A stretch of DNA of 64,000 nt from Agelaius tricolor (lineage: Eukaryota > Chordata > Aves > Passeriformes > Icteridae): assembly GCA_023055355.1 (NCBI GenBank), contig JALJCS010000053.1, forward strand, positions 1,436,501 to 1,500,500, read 5' to 3'. Every line of letters begins with the position of its first letter. The first letter of the stretch is position 1. A model generated the notes under the pieces. It searched no databases and was not told where the DNA came from. It saw only the letters and a program-made list of their open reading frames with translations. Shown piece after piece: positions 12,391-26,550 of the stretch. The translations under genes and the position numbers were made by a program.

Positions 12391-15300
12391 CTTCCTCTTC
12401 CCAGCAACACAAGACAGCGCTCAAGGACTTGCAGCTTCACCCCCACTGCAGGCTCCAAGGCATTTGCCAAAGCTGCAGACTGCAGCAAAAGATGCATCGA
12501 CAGAAACTGGCCGCTTCTGCTTTTGGCTTCACAAGAAGGCTTGGCAACTCCGCACTTTCTTTCTTTGCCTAGGAGGGACAAGAGTGGCCCCCCCACAGCT
12601 GCATGGACCACACAATCTTCCCCTTGCAGCTTATCAAAAGCCAAAAGACAGCTGGCCCAAAAGAGACTGTACAAGTGAAGAACTACTCCAAGAAAGTGCA
12701 GATTGCTTTCCCAAGCCAAGCACTCCTTTCCAAACAGGGAAAACAAGCAAACCAAGGCCTGCCGCCTCCAGCACTACCTGCTTTGCCCTTGGCCATAGCA
12801 CTGCAGAAGCCAAGAGATAGAGCTGCCCTGAGTCAAGCAGCCAAATGCTCTCCCAGAAGCACCAGCCCTGGGCTGCCTCAAGGTGACAGGTCAGAGGCCA
12901 AGTGCGTTGGTCGCTGCCTGGAGGAAATGCCGAGCTCCTGGCAGGACTCCGGCACCCAGCATCCTCAGCCAGCAACAGCAAAGTGCTGGCTGCTGCAAAA
13001 CTTGCAGCTCTGCCTTGCACTAAAGACAGCACCCCACACAACTGGCACTTACAGCTTCAGAATATCCAGCCTCTGGTGTGAGCACTGATGGAGGCTGGCG
13101 GTCATGCAGCTCAGCCTGCTCCTCTTTGGCTTCTTGTCCAGGAGCAGCGGGAGCCAGGGGAGAGACGGCTTTTGCTTCTGTCATCTGTCAGAAGAGAGGA
13201 GCATGAGGGACAGGCCATTTCCTATCATGCAGAATCTCATCTCTTTTCACATCTACCACCACCTACTAAGGAAAAATCGTCCATATTTCATGGTGACAGA
13301 GGGCTTCTAATTCACAGCTACCAAATTCAAATGGGCCAATTCAGCAGCACTCTAGATGGATACAAAGTTGATTTTCCTCCCTGGCTGCTATCAGCAAGAA
13401 GGTTGTCTTGGCAGAAGGGAGCTTTAAGTGCTTGAAAGCACTGAAATGCAAAAGTAGGAAAGCGACAGCAACGCCTTGGCTCCTGCTGCTGCAGACGTAG
13501 AAAACTGAAACTGGATCACAATCCCAGCCAGGGCTGAAAAAGGGGCAGAAAACGTTGTCCAGAAGCATCTTTGCTTGCTGCAAAAAGGAAAATGAACAGG
13601 CCTTCTCTTCTTAACAAAACTACCAGCCAACAAAGCACAAGATGGAAAGGTCACCCCCTCCAGTGACTAAAGGCCTAGGATGCAGTGAGGGGATGTTTGG
13701 CGGTGAAACAGCCCTCGTGCTGAGCACTGTCACGCAGGGATGGATGGACGTCTGCCTGAAGGTCCCTCAAGAGCCTCCCATTGTCCAGGCAAAAGCTCCC
13801 TCAGCACCTCCTCACGGGCCTTGTGCTACACGCCCTTGCCCAGCTCCCCTGTCCTTCTGTGCACGCGCTGCAGCCCCTCAAGGACTTTCTGCTGCCCAGG
13901 GGCCCACAAGTGCACCCAGCACTGCAGCGGTGGCCGCAGCGCTGCCCAGCACAGGGCCACGCTCGCTGCCCTGCTCCTGCTGCCCCACTGCTGCTGACAC
14001 AGGCCACCAGGCCCTTGGCCTTCTTGGCCACCTGGCCACAGGCTGCCTCATCTTCAGCAGCTCAAGGCCGCCAGCCCTGCGTCCCTTGGGCCCACGCAGC
14101 TCCCCCCCCACAAAAGTGCCCATGTCACTTCAGATACAGCAGGCGCCATTGCAAGATGGCCTTCCTCTTCCCAGCAACACAAGACAGCGCTCAAGGACTT
14201 GCAGCTTCACCCCCACTGCAGGCTCCAAGGCATTTGCCAAAGCTGCAGACTGCAGCAAAAGATGCATCGACAGAAACTGGCCGCTTCTGCTTTTGGCTTC
14301 ACAAGAAGGCTTGGCAACTCCGCACTTTCTTTCTTTGCCTAGGAGGGACAAGAGTGGCCCCCCGACAGCTGCATGGACCACACAATCTTCCCCTTGCAGC
14401 TTATCAAAAGCCAAAAGACAGCTGGCCCAAAAGAGACTGTACAAGTGAAGAACTACTCAAAGAAAGTGCAGATTGCTTTCCCAAGCCAAGCACTCCTTTC
14501 CAAACAGGGAAAACAAGCAAACCAAGGCCTGCCGCCTCCAGCACTACCTGCTTTGCCCTTGGCCATAGCACTGCAGAAGCCAAGAGATAGAGCTGCCCTG
14601 AGTCAAGCAGCCAAATGCTCTCCCAGAAGCACCAGCCCTGGGCTGCCTCAAGGTGACAGGTCAGAGGCCAAGTGCGTTGGTCGCTGCCTGGAGGAAATGC
14701 CGAGCTCCTGGCAGGACTCCGGCACCCAGCATCCTCAGCCAGCAACAGCAAAGTGCTGGCTGCTGCAAAACTTGCAGCTCTGCCTTGCACTAAAGACAGC
14801 ACCCCACACAACTGGCACTTACAGCTTCAGAATATCCAGCCTCTGGTGTGAGCACTGATGGAGGCTGGCGGTCATGCAGCTCAGCCTGCTCCTCTTTGGC
14901 TTCTTGTCCAGGAGCAGCGGGAGCCAGGGCAGAGACGGCTTTTGCTTCTGTCATCTGTCAGAAGAGAGGAGCATGAGGGACAGGCCATTTCCTATCATGC
15001 AGAATCTCATCTCTTTTCACATCTACCACCACCTACTAAGGAAAAATCGTCCATATTTCATGGTGACAGAGGGCTTCTAATTCACAGCTACCAAATTCAA
15101 ATGGGCCAATTCAGCAGCACTCTAGATGGATACAAAGTTGATTTTCCTCCCTGGCTGCTATCAGCAAGAAGGTTGTCTTGGCAGAAGGGAGCTTTAAGTG
15201 CTTGAAAGCACTGAAATGCAAAAGTAGGAAAGCGACAGCAACGCCTTGGCTCCTGCTGCTGCAGACGTAGAAAACTGAAACTGGATCACAATCCCAGCCA

Positions 15301-17700
15301 GGGCTGAAAAAGGGGCAGGAAACGTTGTCCAGAAGCATCTTTGCTTGCTGCAAAAAGGAAAATGAACAGGCCTTCTCTTCTTAACAAAACTACCAGCCAA
15401 CAAAGCACAAGATGGAAAGGTCACCCCCTCCAGTGACTAAAGGCCTAGGATGCAGTGAGGGGATGTTTGGCGGTGAAACAGCCCTCGTGCTGAGCACTGT
15501 CACGCAGGGATGGATGGACGTCTGCCTGAAGGTCCCTCAAGAGCCTCCCATTGTCCAGGCAAAAGCTCCCTCAGCACCTCCTCACGGGCCTTGTGCTACA
15601 CGCCCTTGCCCAGCTCCCCTGTCCTTCTGTGCACGCGCTGCAGCCCCTCAAGGACTTTCTGCTGCCCAGGGGCCCACAAGTGCACCCAGCACTGCAGCGG
15701 TGGCCGCAGCGCTGCCCAGCACAGGGCCACGCTCGCTGCCCTGCTCCTGCTGCCCCACTGCTGCTGACACAGGCCACCAGGCCCTTGGCCTTCTTGGCCA
15801 CCTGGCCACAGGCTGCCTCATCTTCAGCAGCTCAAGGCCGCCAGCCCTGCGTCCCTTGGGCCCACGCAGCTCCCCCCCCACAAAAGTGCCCATGTCACTT
15901 CAGATACAGCAGGCGCCATTGCAAGATGGCCTTCCTCTTCCCAGCAACACAAGACAGCGCTCAAGGACTTGCAGCTTCACCCCCACTGCAGGCTCCAAGG
16001 CATTTGCCAAAGCTGCAGACTGCAGCAAAAGATGCATCGACAGAAACTGGCCGCTTCTGCTTTTGGCTTCACAAGAAGGCTTGGCAACTCCGCACTTTCT
16101 TTCTTTGCCTAGGAGGGACAAGAGTGGCCCCCCCACAGCTGCATGGACCACACAATCTTCCCCTTGCAGCTTATCAAAAGCCAAAAGACAGCTGGCCCAA
16201 AAGAGACTGTACAAGTGAAGAACTACTCCAAGAAAGTGCAGATTGCTTTCCCAAGCCAAGCACTCCTTTCCAAACAGGGAAAACAAGCAAACCAAGGCCT
16301 GCCGCCTCCAGCACTACCTGCTTTGCCCTTGGCCATAGCACTGCAGAAGCCAAGAGATAGAGCTGCCCTGAGTCAAGCAGCCAAATGCTCTCCCAGAAGC
16401 ACCAGCCCTGGGCTGCCTCAAGGTGACAGGTCAGAGGCCAAGTGCGTTGGTCGCTGCCTGGAGGAAATGCCGAGCTCCTGGCAGGACTCCGGCACCCAGC
16501 ATCCTCAGCCAGCAACAGCAAAGTGCTGGCTGCTGCAAAACTTGCAGCTCTGCCTTGCACTAAAGACAGCACCCCACACAACTGGCACTTACAGCTTCAG
16601 AATATCCAGCCTCTGGTGTGAGCACTGATGGAGGCTGGCGGTCATGCAGCTCAGCCTGCTCCTCTTTGGCTTCTTGTCCAGGAGCAGCGGGAGCCAGGGG
16701 AGAGACGGCTTTTGCTTCTGTCATCTGTCAGAAGAGAGGAGCATGAGGGACAGGCCATTTCCTATCATGCAGAATCTCATCTCTTTTCACATCTACCACC
16801 ACCTACTAAGGAAAAATCGTCCATATTTCATGGTGACAGAGGGCTTCTAATTCACAGCTACCAAATTCAAATGGGCCAATTCAGCAGCACTCTAGATGGA
16901 TACAAAGTTGATTTTCCTCCCTGGCTGCTATCAGCAAGAAGGTTGTCTTGGCAGAAGGGAGCTTTAAGTGCTTGAAAGCACTGAAATGCAAAAGTAGGAA
17001 AGCGACAGCAACGCCTTGGCTCCTGCTGCTGCAGACGTAGAAAACTGAAACTGGATCACAATCCCAGCCAGGGCTGAAAAAGGGGCAGAAAACGTTGTCC
17101 AGAAGCATCTTTGCTTGCTGCAAAAAGGAAAATGAACAGGCCTTCTCTTCTTAACAAAACTACCAGCCAACAAAGCACAAGATGGAAAGGTCACCCCCTC
17201 CAGTGACTAAAGGCCTAGGATGCAGTGAGGGGATGTTTGGCGGTGAAACAGCCCTCGTGCTGAGCACTGTCACGCAGGGATGGATGGACGTCTGCCTGAA
17301 GGTCCCTCAAGAGCCTCCCATTGTCCAGGCAAAAGCTCCCTCAGCACCTCCTCACGGGCCTTGTGCTACACGCCCTTGCCCAGCTCCCCTGTCCTTCTGT
17401 GCACGCGCTGCAGCCCCTCAAGGAATTTCTGCTGCCCAGGGGCCCACAAGTGCACCCAGCACTGCAGCGGTGGCCGCAGCGCTGCCCAGCACAGGGCCAC
17501 GCTCGCTGCCCTGCTCCTGCTGCCCCACTGCTGCTGACACAGGCCACCAGGCCCTTGGCCTTCTTGGCCACCTGGCCACAGGCTGCCTCATCTTCAGCAG
17601 CTCAAGGCCGCCAGCCCTGCGTCCCTTGGGCCCACGCAGCTCCCCCCCCACAAAAGTGCCCATGTCACTTCAGATACAGCAGGCGCCATTGCAAGATGGC
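12391..17700. repeat. Satellite copies 8-10
   Basis: Copies 8 and 10 share actactcca in place of actactcaa (12,689 and 16,229) and ccaggggagag in place of ccagggcagag. Copy 9, between them, has neither and instead carries ccccccgacagc near 14,364. Copies 8 and 10 differ at the aggactttct/aggaatttct site, so a simple dimer duplication does not fully explain them; later conversion of part of one copy would. Confidence 0.75.
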
Positions 17701-20700
17701 CTTCCTCTTCCCAGCAACACAAGACAGCGCTCAAGGACTTGCAGCTTCACCCCCACTGCAGGCTCCAAGGCATTTGCCAAAGCTGCAGACTGCAGCAAAA
17801 GATGCATCGACAGAAACTGGCCGCTTCTGCTTTTGGCTTCACAAGAAGGCTTGGCAACTCCGCACTTTCTTTCTTTGCCTAGGAGGGACAAGAGTGGCCC
17901 CCCCACAGCTGCATGGACCACACAATCTTCCCCTTGCAGCTTATCAAAAGCCAAAAGACAGCTGGCCCAAAAGAGACTGTACAAGTGAAGAACTACTCAA
18001 AGAAAGTGCAGATTGCTTTCCCAAGCCAAGCACTCCTTTCCAAACAGGGAAAACAAGCAAACCAAGGCCTGCCGCCTCCAGCACTACCTGCTTTGCCCTT
18101 GGCCATAGCACTGCAGAAGCCAAGAGATAGAGCTGCCCTGAGTCAAGCAGCCAGATGCTCTCCCAGAAGCACCAGCCCTGGGCTGCCTCAAGGTGACAGG
18201 TCAGAGGCCAAGTGCGTTGGTCGCTGCCTGGAGGAAATGCCGAGCTCCTGGCAGGACTCCGGCACCCAGCATCCTCAGCCAGCAACAGCAAAGTGCTGGC
18301 TGCTGCAAAACTTGCAGCTCTGCCTTGCACTAAAGACAGCACCCCACACAACTGGCACTTACAGCTTCAGAATATCCAGCCTCTGGTGTGAGCACTGATG
18401 GAGGCTGGCGGTCATGCAGCTCAGCCTGCTCCTCTTTGGCTTCTTGTCCAGGAGCAGCGGGAGCCAGGGCAGAGACGGCTTTTGCTTCTGTCATCTGTCA
18501 GAAGAGAGGAGCATGAGGGACAGGCCATTTCCTATCATGCAGAATCTCATCTCTTTTCACATCTACCACCACCTACTAAGGAAAAATCGTCCATATTTCA
18601 TGGTGACAGAGGGCTTCTAATTCACAGCTACCAAATTCAAATGGGCCAATTCAGCAGCACTCTAGATGGATACAAAGTTGATTTTCCTCCCTGGCTGCTA
18701 TCAGCAAGAAGGTTGTCTTGGCAGAAAGGAGCTTTAAGTGCTTGAAAGCACTGAAATGCAAAAGTAGGAAAGCGACAGCAACGCCTTGGCTCCTGCTGCT
18801 GCAGACGTAGAAAACTGAAACTGGATCACAATCCCAGCCAGGGCTGAAAAAGGGGCAGAAAACGTTGTCCAGAAGCATCTTTGCTTGCTGCAAAAAGGAA
18901 AATGAACAGGCCTTCTCTTCTTAACAAAACTACCAGCCAACAAAGCACAAGATGGAAAGGTCACCCCCTCCAGTGACTAAAGGCCTAGGATGCAGTGAGG
19001 GGATGTTTGGCGGTGAAACAGCCCTCGTGCTGAGCACTGTCACGCAGGGATGGATGGACGTCTGCCTGAAGGTCCCTCAAGAGCCTCCCATTGTCCAGGC
19101 AAAAGCTCCCTCAGCACCTCCTCACGGGCCTTGTGCTACACGCCCTTGCCCAGCTCCCCTGTCCTTCTGTGCACGCGCTGCAGCCCCTCAAGGAATTTCT
19201 GCTGCCCAGGGGCCCACAAGTGCACCCAGCACTGCAGCGGTGGCCGCAGCGCTGCCCAGCACAGGGCCACGCTCGCTGCCCTGCTCCTGCTGCCCCACTG
19301 CTGCTGACACAGGCCACCAGGCCCTTGGCCTTCTTGGCCACCTGGCCACAGGCTGCCTCATCTTCAGCAGCTCAAGGCCGCCAGCCCTGCGTCCCTTGGG
19401 CCCACGCAGCTCCCCCCCCACAAAAGTGCCCATGTCACTTCAGATACAGCAGGCGCCATTGCAAGATGGCCTTCCTCTTCCCAGCAACACAAGACAGCGC
19501 TCAAGGACTTGCAGCTTCACCCCCACTGCAGGCTCCAAGGCATTTGCCAAAGCTGCAGACTGCAGCAAAAGATGCATCGACAGAAACTGGCCGCTTCTGC
19601 TTTTGGCTTCACAAGAAGGCTTGGCAACTCCGCACTTTCTTTCTTTGCCTAGGAGGGACAAGAGTGGCCCCCCCACAGCTGCATGGACCACACAATCTTC
19701 CCCTTGCAGCTTATCAAAAGCCAAAAGACAGCTGGCCCAAAAGAGACTGTACAAGTGAAGAACTACTCCAAGAAAGTGCAGATTGCTTTCCCAAGCCAAG
19801 CACTCCTTTCCAAACAGGGAAAACAAGCAAACCAAGGCCTGCCGCCTCCAGCACTACCTGCTTTGCCCTTGGCCATAGCACTGCAGAAGCCAAGAGATAG
19901 AGCTGCCCTGAGTCAAGCAGCCAAATGCTCTCCCAGAAGCACCAGCCCTGGGCTGCCTCAAGGTGACAGGTCAGAGGCCAAGTGCGTTGGTCGCTGCCTG
20001 GAGGAAATGCCGAGCGCCTGGCAGGACTCCGGCACCCAGCATCCTCAGCCAGCAACAGCAAAGTGCTGGCTGCTGCAAAACTTGCAGCTCTGCCTTGCAC
20101 TAAAGACAGCACCCCACACAACTGGCACTTACAGCTTCAGAATATCCAGCCTCTGGTGTGAGCACTGATGGAGGCTGGCGGTCATGCAGCTCAGCCTGCT
20201 CCTCTTTGGCTTCTTGTCCAGGAGCAGCGGGAGCCAGGGCAGAGACGGCTTTTGCTTCTGTCATCTGTCAGAAGAGAGGAGCATGAGGGACAGGCCATTT
20301 CCTATCATGCAGAATCTCATCTCTTTTCACATCTACCACCACCTACTAAGGAAAAATCGTCCATATTTCATGGTGACAGAGGGCTTCTAATTCACAGCTA
20401 CCAAATTCAAATGGGCCAATTCAGCAGCACTCTAGATGGATACAAAGTTGATTTTCCTCCCTGGCTGCTATCAGCAAGAAGGTTGTCTTGGCAGAAGGGA
20501 GCTTTAAGTGCTTGAAAGCACTGAAATGCAAAAGTAGGAAAGCGACAGCAACGCCTTGGCTCCTGCTGCTGCAGACGTAGAAAACTGAAACTGGATCACA
20601 ATCCCAGCCAGGGCTGAAAAAGGGGCAGGAAACGTTGTCCAGAAGCATCTTTGCTTGCTGCAAAAAGGAAAATGAACAGGCCTTCTCTTCTTAACAAAAC

Positions 20701-23700
20701 TACCAGCCAACAAAGCACAAGATGGAAAGGTCACCCCCTCCAGTGACTAAAGGCCTAGGATGCAGTGAGGGGATGTTTGGCGGTGAAACAGCCCTCGTGC
20801 TGAGCACTGTCACGCAGGGATGGATGGACGTCTGCCTGAAGGTCCCTCAAGAGCCTCCCATTGTCCAGGCAAAAGCTCCCTCAGCACCTCCTCACGGGCC
20901 TTGTGCTACACGCCCTTGCCCAGCTCCCCTGTCCTTCTGTGCACGCGCTGCAGCCCCTCAAGGAATTTCTGCTGCCCAGGGGCCCACAAGTGCACCCAGC
21001 ACTGCAGCGGTGGCCGCAGCGCTGCCCAGCACAGGGCCACGCTCGCTGCCCTGCTCCTGCTGCCCCACTGCTGCTGACACAGGCCACCAGGCCCTTGGCC
21101 TTCTTGGCCACCTGGCCACAGGCTGCCTCATCTTCAGCAGCTCAAGGCCGCCGGCCCTGCGTCCCTTGGGCCCACGCAGCTCCCCCGCCACAAAAGTGCC
21201 CATGTCACTTCAGATACAGCAGGCGCCATTGCAAGATGGCCTTCCTCTTCCCAGCAACACAAGACAGCGCTCAAGGACTTGCAGCTTCACCCCCACTGCA
21301 GGCTCCAAGGCATTTGCCAAAGCTGCAGACTGCAGCAAAAGATGCATCGACAGAAACTGGCCGCTTCTGCTTTTGGCTTCACAAGAAGGCTTGGCAACTC
21401 CGCACTTTCTTTCTTTGCCTAGGAGGGACAAGAGTGGCCCCCCGACAGCTGCATGGACCACACAATCTTCCCCTTGCAGCTTATCAAAAGCCAAAAGACA
21501 GCTGGCCCAAAAGAGACTGTACAAGTGAAGAACTACTCAAAGAAAGTGCAGATTGCTTTCCCAAGCCAAGCACTCCTTTCCAAACAGGGAAAACAAGCAA
21601 ACCAAGGCCTGCCGCCTCCAGCACTACCTGCTTTGCCCTTGGCCATAGCACTGCAGAAGCCAAGAGATAGAGCTGCCCTGAGTCAAGCAGCCAAATGCTC
21701 TCCCAGAAGCACCAGCCCTGGGCTGCCTCAAGGTGACAGGTCAGAGGCCAAGTGCGTTGGTCGCTGCCTGGAGGAAATGCCGAGCTCCTGGCAGGACTCC
21801 GGCACCCAGCATCCTCAGCCAGCAACAGCAAAGTGCTGGCTGCTGCAAAACTTGCAGCTCTGCCTTGCACTAAAGACAGCACCCCACACAACTGGCACTT
21901 ACAGCTTCAGAATATCCAGCCTCTGGTGTGAGCACTGATGGAGGCTGGCGGTCATGCAGCTCAGCCTGCTCCTCTTTGGCTTCTTGTCCAGGAGCAGCGG
22001 GAGCCAGGGCAGAGACGGCTTTTGCTTCTGTCATCTGTCAGAAGAGAGGAGCATGAGGGACAGGCCATTTCCTATCATGCAGAATCTCATCTCTTTTCAC
22101 ATCTACCACCACCTACTAAGGAAAAATCGTCCATATTTCATGGTGACAGAGGGCTTCTAATTCACAGCTACCAAATTCAAATGGGCCAATTCAGCAGCAC
22201 TCTAGATGGATACAAAGTTGATTTTCCTCCCTGGCTGCTATCAGCAAGAAGGTTGTCTTGGCAGAAGGGAGCTTTAAGTGCTTGAAAGCACTGAAATGCA
22301 AAAGTAGGAAAGCGACAGCAACGCCTTGGCTCCTGCTGCTGCAGACGTAGAAAACTGAAACTGGATCACAATCCCAGCCAGGGCTGAAAAAGGGGCAGAA
22401 AACGTTGTCCAGAAGCATCTTTGCTTGCTGCAAAAAGGAAAATGAACAGGCCTTCTCTTCTTAACAAAACTACCAGCCAACAAAGCACAAGATGGAAAGG
22501 TCACCCCCTCCAGTGACTAAAGGCCTAGGATGCAGTGAGGGGATGTTTGGCGGTGAAACAGCCCTCGTGCTGAGCACTGTCACGCAGGGATGGATGGACG
22601 TCTGCCTGAAGGTCCCTCAAGAGCCTCCCATTGTCCAGGCAAAAGCTCCCTCAGCACCTCCTCACGGGCCTTGTGCTACACGCCCTTGCCCAGCTCCCCT
22701 GTCCTTCTGTGCACGCGCTGCAGCCCCTCAAGGAATTTCTGCTGCCCAGGGGCCCACAAGTGCACCCAGCACTGCAGCGGTGGCCGCAGCGCTGCCCAGC
22801 ACAGGGCCACGCTCGCTGCCCTGCTCCTGCTGCCCCACTGCTGCTGACACAGGCCACCAGGCCCTTGGCCTTCTTGGCCACCTGGCCACAGGCTGCCTCA
22901 TCTTCAGCAGCTCAAGGCCGCCAGCCCTGCGTCCCTTGGGCCCACGCAGCTCCCCCCCCACAAAAGTGCCCATGTCACTTCAGATACAGCAGGCGCCATT
23001 GCAAGATGGCCTTCCTCTTCCCAGCAACACAAGACAGCGCTCAAGGACTTGCAGCTTCACCCCCACTGCAGGCTCCAAGGCATTTGCCAAAGCTGCAGAC
23101 TGCAGCAAAAGATGCATCGACAGAAACTGGCCGCTTCTGCTTTTGGCTTCACAAGAAGGCTTGGCAACTCCGCACTTTCTTTCTTTGCCTAGGAGGGACA
23201 AGAGTGGCCCCCCCACAGCTGCATGGACCACACAATCTTCCCCTTGCAGCTTATCAAAAGCCAAAAGACAGCTGGCCCAAAAGAGACTGTACAAGTGAAG
23301 AACTACTCAAAGAAAGTGCAGATTGCTTTCCCAAGCCAAGCACTCCTTTCCAAACAGGGAAAACAAGCAAACCAAGGCCTGCCGCCTCCAGCACTACCTG
23401 CTTTGCCCTTGGCCATAGCACTGCAGAAGCCAAGAGATAGAGCTGCCCTGAGTCAAGCAGCCAGATGCTCTCCCAGAAGCACCAGCCCTGGGCTGCCTCA
23501 AGGTGACAGGTCAGAGGCCAAGTGCGTTGGTCGCTGCCTGGAGGAAATGCCGAGCTCCTGGCAGGACTCCGGCACCCAGCATCCTCAGCCAGCAACAGCA
23601 AAGTGCTGGCTGCTGCAAAACTTGCAGCTCTGCCTTGCACTAAAGACAGCACCCCACACAACTGGCACTTACAGCTTCAGAATATCCAGCCTCTGGTGTG

Positions 23701-26550
23701 AGCACTGATGGAGGCTGGCGGTCATGCAGCTCAGCCTGCTCCTCTTTGGCTTCTTGTCCAGGAGCAGCGGGAGCCAGGGCAGAGACGGCTTTTGCTTCTG
23801 TCATCTGTCAGAAGAGAGGAGCATGAGGGACAGGCCATTTCCTATCATGCAGAATCTCATCTCTTTTCACATCTACCACCACCTACTAAGGAAAAATCGT
23901 CCATATTTCATGGTGACAGAGGGCTTCTAATTCACAGCTACCAAATTCAAATGGGCCAATTCAGCAGCACTCTAGATGGATACAAAGTTGATTTTCCTCC
24001 CTGGCTGCTATCAGCAAGAAGGTTGTCTTGGCAGAAAGGAGCTTTAAGTGCTTGAAAGCACTGAAATGCAAAAGTAGGAAAGCGACAGCAACGCCTTGGC
24101 TCCTGCTGCTGCAGACGTAGAAAACTGAAACTGGATCACAATCCCAGCCAGGGCTGAAAAAGGGGCAGAAAACGTTGTCCAGAAGCATCTTTGCTTGCTG
24201 CAAAAAGGAAAATGAACAGGCCTTCTCTTCTTAACAAAACTACCAGCCAACAAAGCACAAGATGGAAAGGTCACCCCCTCCAGTGACTAAAGGCCTAGGA
24301 TGCAGTGAGGGGATGTTTGGCGGTGAAACAGCCCTCGTGCTGAGCACTGTCACGCAGGGATGGATGGACGTCTGCCTGAAGGTCCCTCAAGAGCCTCCCA
24401 TTGTCCAGGCAAAAGCTCCCTCAGCACCTCCTCACGGGCCTTGTGCTACACGCCCTTGCCCAGCTCCCCTGTCCTTCTGTGCACGCGCTGCAGCCCCTCA
24501 AGGAATTTCTGCTGCCCAGGGGCCCACAAGTGCACCCAGCACTGCAGCGGTGGCCGCAGCGCTGCCCAGCACAGGGCCACGCTCGCTGCCCTGCTCCTGC
24601 TGCCCCACTGCTGCTGACACAGGCCACCAGGCCCTTGGCCTTCTTGGCCACCTGGCCACAGGCTGCCTCATCTTCAGCAGCTCAAGGCCGCCAGCCCTGC
24701 GTCCCTTGGGCCCACGCAGCTCCCCCCCCACAAAAGTGCCCATGTCACTTCAGATACAGCAGGCGCCATTGCAAGATGGCCTTCCTCTTCCCAGCAACAC
24801 AAGACAGCGCTCAAGGACTTGCAGCTTCACCCCCACTGCAGGCTCCAAGGCATTTGCCAAAGCTGCAGACTGCAGCAAAAGATGCATCGACAGAAACTGG
24901 CCGCTTCTGCTTTTGGCTTCACAAGAAGGCTTGGCAACTCCGCACTTTCTTTCTTTGCCTAGGAGGGACAAGAGTGGCCCCCCCACAGCTGCATGGACCA
25001 CACAATCTTCCCCTTGCAGCTTATCAAAAGCCAAAAGACAGCTGGCCCAAAAGAGACTGTACAAGTGAAGAACTACTCAAAGAAAGTGCAGATTGCTTTC
25101 CCAAGCCAAGCACTCCTTTCCAAACAGGGAAAACAAGCAAACCAAGGCCTGCCGCCTCCAGCACTACCTGCTTTGCCCTTGGCCATAGCACTGCAGAAGC
25201 CAAGAGATAGAGCTGCCCTGAGTCAAGCAGCCAAATGCTCTCCCAGAAGCACCAGCCCTGGGCTGCCTCAAGGTGACAGGTCAGAGGCCAAGTGCGTTGG
25301 TCGCTGCCTGGAGGAAATGCCGAGCGCCTGGCAGGACTCCGGCACCCAGCATCCTCAGCCAGCAACAGCAAAGTGCTGGCTGCTGCAAAACTTGCAGCTC
25401 TGCCTTGCACTAAAGACAGCACCCCACACAACTGGCACTTACAGCTTCAGAATATCCAGCCTCTGGTGTGAGCACTGATGGAGGCTGGCGGTCATGCAGC
25501 TCAGCCTGCTCCTCTTTGGCTTCTTGTCCAGGAGCAGCGGGAGCCAGGGCAGAGACGGCTTTTGCTTCTGTCATCTGTCAGAAGAGAGGAGCATGAGGGA
25601 CAGGCCATTTCCTATCATGCAGAATCTCATCTCTTTTCACATCTACCACCACCTACTAAGGAAAAATCGTCCATATTTCATGGTGACAGAGGGCTTCTAA
25701 TTCACAGCTACCAAATTCAAATGGGCCAATTCAGCAGCACTCTAGATGGATACAAAGTTGATTTTCCTCCCTGGCTGCTATCAGCAAGAAGGTTGTCTTG
25801 GCAGAAGGGAGCTTTAAGTGCTTGAAAGCACTGAAATGCAAAAGTAGGAAAGCGACAGCAACGCCTTGGCTCCTGCTGCTGCAGACGTAGAAAACTGAAA
25901 CTGGATCACAATCCCAGCCAGGGCTGAAAAAGGGGCAGGAAACGTTGTCCAGAAGCATCTTTGCTTGCTGCAAAAAGGAAAATGAACAGGCCTTCTCTTC
26001 TTAACAAAACTACCAGCCAACAAAGCACAAGATGGAAAGGTCACCCCCTCCAGTGACTAAAGGCCTAGGATGCAGTGAGGGGATGTTTGGCGGTGAAACA
26101 GCCCTCGTGCTGAGCACTGTCACGCAGGGATGGATGGACGTCTGCCTGAAGGTCCCTCAAGAGCCTCCCATTGTCCAGGCAAAAGCTCCCTCAGCACCTC
26201 CTCACGGGCCTTGTGCTACACGCCCTTGCCCAGCTCCCCTGTCCTTCTGTGCACGCGCTGCAGCCCCTCAAGGAATTTCTGCTGCCCAGGGGCCCACAAG
26301 TGCACCCAGCACTGCAGCGGTGGCCGCAGCGCTGCCCAGCACAGGGCCACGCTCGCTGCCCTGCTCCTGCTGCCCCACTGCTGCTGACACAGGCCACCAG
26401 GCCCTTGGCCTTCTTGGCCACCTGGCCACAGGCTGCCTCATCTTCAGCAGCTCAAGGCCGCCGGCCCTGCGTCCCTTGGGCCCACGCAGCTCCCCCGCCA
26501 CAAAAGTGCCCATGTCACTTCAGATACAGCAGGCGCCATTGCAAGATGGC
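17701..26550. repeat. Satellite copies 11-15 containing a three-monomer duplication
   Basis: Copy 11 matches copy 14 at ccagatgctc (near 18,153 and 23,463) and gcagaaagga (18,727 and 24,037). Copy 12 matches copy 15 at cgagcgcctgg (20,016 and 25,326) and at ccgccggccc with ccgccacaaaag near 21,150-21,195 and 26,460-26,505. The offset is 5,310 bp, three monomers, throughout. The copies are not identical: copy 12 has actactcca at 19,769 where copy 15 has actactcaa, and copy 13 has ccccccgacagc near 21,444, which copy 16 lacks. Confidence 0.88.
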